A stretch of DNA of 5,444 nt from Gammaproteobacteria bacterium (GTDB lineage Bacteria > Pseudomonadota > Gammaproteobacteria > GCA-001735895): positions 1-5,444 of the forward strand of contig JAOTUD010000239.1 in NCBI GenBank assembly GCA_029864065.1, read 5' to 3'. The notes under the pieces were generated by a model. It worked only from the letters and a program-made list of their open reading frames with translations, was not told the origin of the DNA and did no database searches. Every line of letters starts with the position of its first letter. Position 1 is the first letter of the stretch. The translations under genes and the position numbers were made by a program. This document shows positions 4,572 through 5,444 of the stretch, in pieces.

Positions 4572-5444
4572 ACGCGGGCTTTTATAAAGGCCGCGATCTC
4601 CATCAACGATCGCGCCGCTTCGGGGGTGGGGTAAAATTCGAACACGTGCCACATGCCTTCCCAGACGCGCAGGTCGCAGTCGACGCCGGCGGCTCTCATG
4701 CGCTGCGCGAGGCGCAGGCACTGGCTCAGCAACAGGTCACGGCTGCCGGTGGTGATCAGGGTCGGCGGCAATCCGTCCATGTCACCGTGGAGCGGCGATA
4801 TCCCGGGCTCGTCGAGCGCATGACCGTTGGCGTGCAGGCTGGCCGCGAGGTCGACCCAGGCGTTGCTGAGGGTCGGATCGCGGTGGTCGTTGAAACCATG
4901 ACTGTCGCCCTGGTTGGCGAGATCGCACCACGGCGATAACAGCGCGGCGCAGGCCGGCATCGGCAGCCCGTCGCGGCGGATTTGCTGCAGCAGCGCCAGC
5001 ACCTGGTTGCCGCCGGCCGATTCGCCGCAAACGGCCATGCGCGGCGGGGTATAGGCATCGAGCAACACCGGGTATACCTGTTGCATGTCCCGCTGCGGTT
5101 CGGGGTAGGGGTGTTCCGGCGACAGTCGATAGTCGACCATGACCACCCGCGCCGCGCAGTGCAGGGCAAGCGGGATCGCGATGATCAGGTCTTCGTAGGT
5201 GCTGCCGCCGACGTAGCCGCCACCGTAGGCATACTGGATGCAGGGCCCCTGGCTCTGCGACCACGCCGGCGGTGTCAGCTGCTTGCAGGGTACCCCGGCA
5301 ATCTCGATATCGCTGATTTCGCCGGCAAAATCCTCGAGCGCCCTTGCGACATAAGGGGTATAGGCGGCGCGCGTGTCGTCACGGTACCGTTCCAGCTTGT
5401 CCGGTTCGGGCAACGCCAGTCCCGTGGCCTCCATGTCGGCCCGC
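4568..5444 (-). CDS. Alpha/beta hydrolase, HSL (type IV esterase) family, possibly cut at its N-terminus
   Basis: A serine hydrolase of the hormone-sensitive-lipase type. Numbering from the Met at 5434 (288 residues): the nucleophile motif GESAGG (137-142) gives Ser139, the acid is Asp233 in GSRDLLLSQ, and the base is His263 in WEGMWHVFEF. DYRLSPEHPYPEP (101-113) is the typical HSL block. The oxyanion-hole motif, usually HGGG, reads YGGG (70-73). Family members are usually cytoplasmic and hydrolyse short acyl esters or lactones. No signal peptide is seen. The frame stays open from 5434 to the window edge (codons for R-A-D precede the Met), and no Shine-Dalgarno site precedes 5434, so the real start may lie outside; 5434 remains possible. 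It converges on the desaturase with a four-base overlap of stops. Confidence 0.92.
   Translation of the reverse strand, partial: RADMEATGLALPEPDKLERYRDDTRAAYTPYVARALEDFAGEISDIEIAGVPCKQLTPPAWSQSQGPCIQYAYGGGYVGGSTYEDLIIAIPLALHCAARVVMVDYRLSPEHPYPEPQRDMQQVYPVLLDAYTPPRMAVCGESAGGNQVLALLQQIRRDGLPMPACAALLSPWCDLANQGDSHGFNDHRDPTLSNAWVDLAASLHANGHALDEPGISPLHGDMDGLPPTLITTGSRDLLLSQCLRLAQRMRAAGVDCDLRVWEGMWHVFEFYPTPEAARSLMEIAAFIKARV

Noticed and set aside
4571..4595. Possible terminator between the convergent genes (T/A-rich stretch TTTTATAAA after a GC-rich run).
   Set aside because: The GC-rich parts are direct repeats (GCGGGC twice), not an inverted repeat, so no stable stem precedes the T-run.

Overview
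The window is a compact, GC-rich stretch of bacterial chromosome. It most resembles a gammaproteobacterium, possibly marine or environmental; this comes from the overall look of the proteins and base composition, not from a marker gene. It holds eight protein-coding genes, two of them cut by the window edges, and no rRNA, tRNA, CRISPR array, transposase or phage gene that I can see. Every complete gene belongs to a recognisable family, so I do not claim a new multi-gene system. The least ordinary content is a pair of related palindromic intergenic repeats.

Layout. (1) Positions 1-220, minus strand: the first 73 residues of a drug/metabolite (EamA-like) transporter, divergent from what follows. 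(2) Positions 221-490: an intergenic region with repeat copy 1 (289-398), a good extended -10 promoter candidate (456-464) and a strong Shine-Dalgarno site. (3) Positions 491-2977, plus strand: a DUF3291 protein, an MFS transporter starting 8 bases after it, then, after a 56-base gap, a 5-carboxymethyl-2-hydroxymuconate isomerase-like tautomerase and a VOC/glyoxalase-fold protein whose start overlaps the isomerase stop (ATGA). (4) Positions 2978-3159: a second intergenic region with repeat copy 2 (3022-3140). (5) Positions 3160-4571, plus strand: thpR (RNA 2',3'-cyclic phosphodiesterase) overlapping by ATGA with a membrane fatty acid desaturase. (6) Positions 4568-5444, minus strand: an HSL-family alpha/beta hydrolase, converging on the desaturase so that both TAG stops lie in the same CTAG.

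How the genes may work together. The isomerase and VOC protein are probably translationally coupled and may act on the same small molecule, but no homoprotocatechuate or other ring-cleavage genes are present, so no pathway can be assigned. The MFS transporter is of the YnfM-like type with unknown substrate. thpR and the desaturase share a transcript without an obvious biochemical link. The hydrolase is a small-ester hydrolase with a Tyr in place of the His of the HGGG oxyanion motif.
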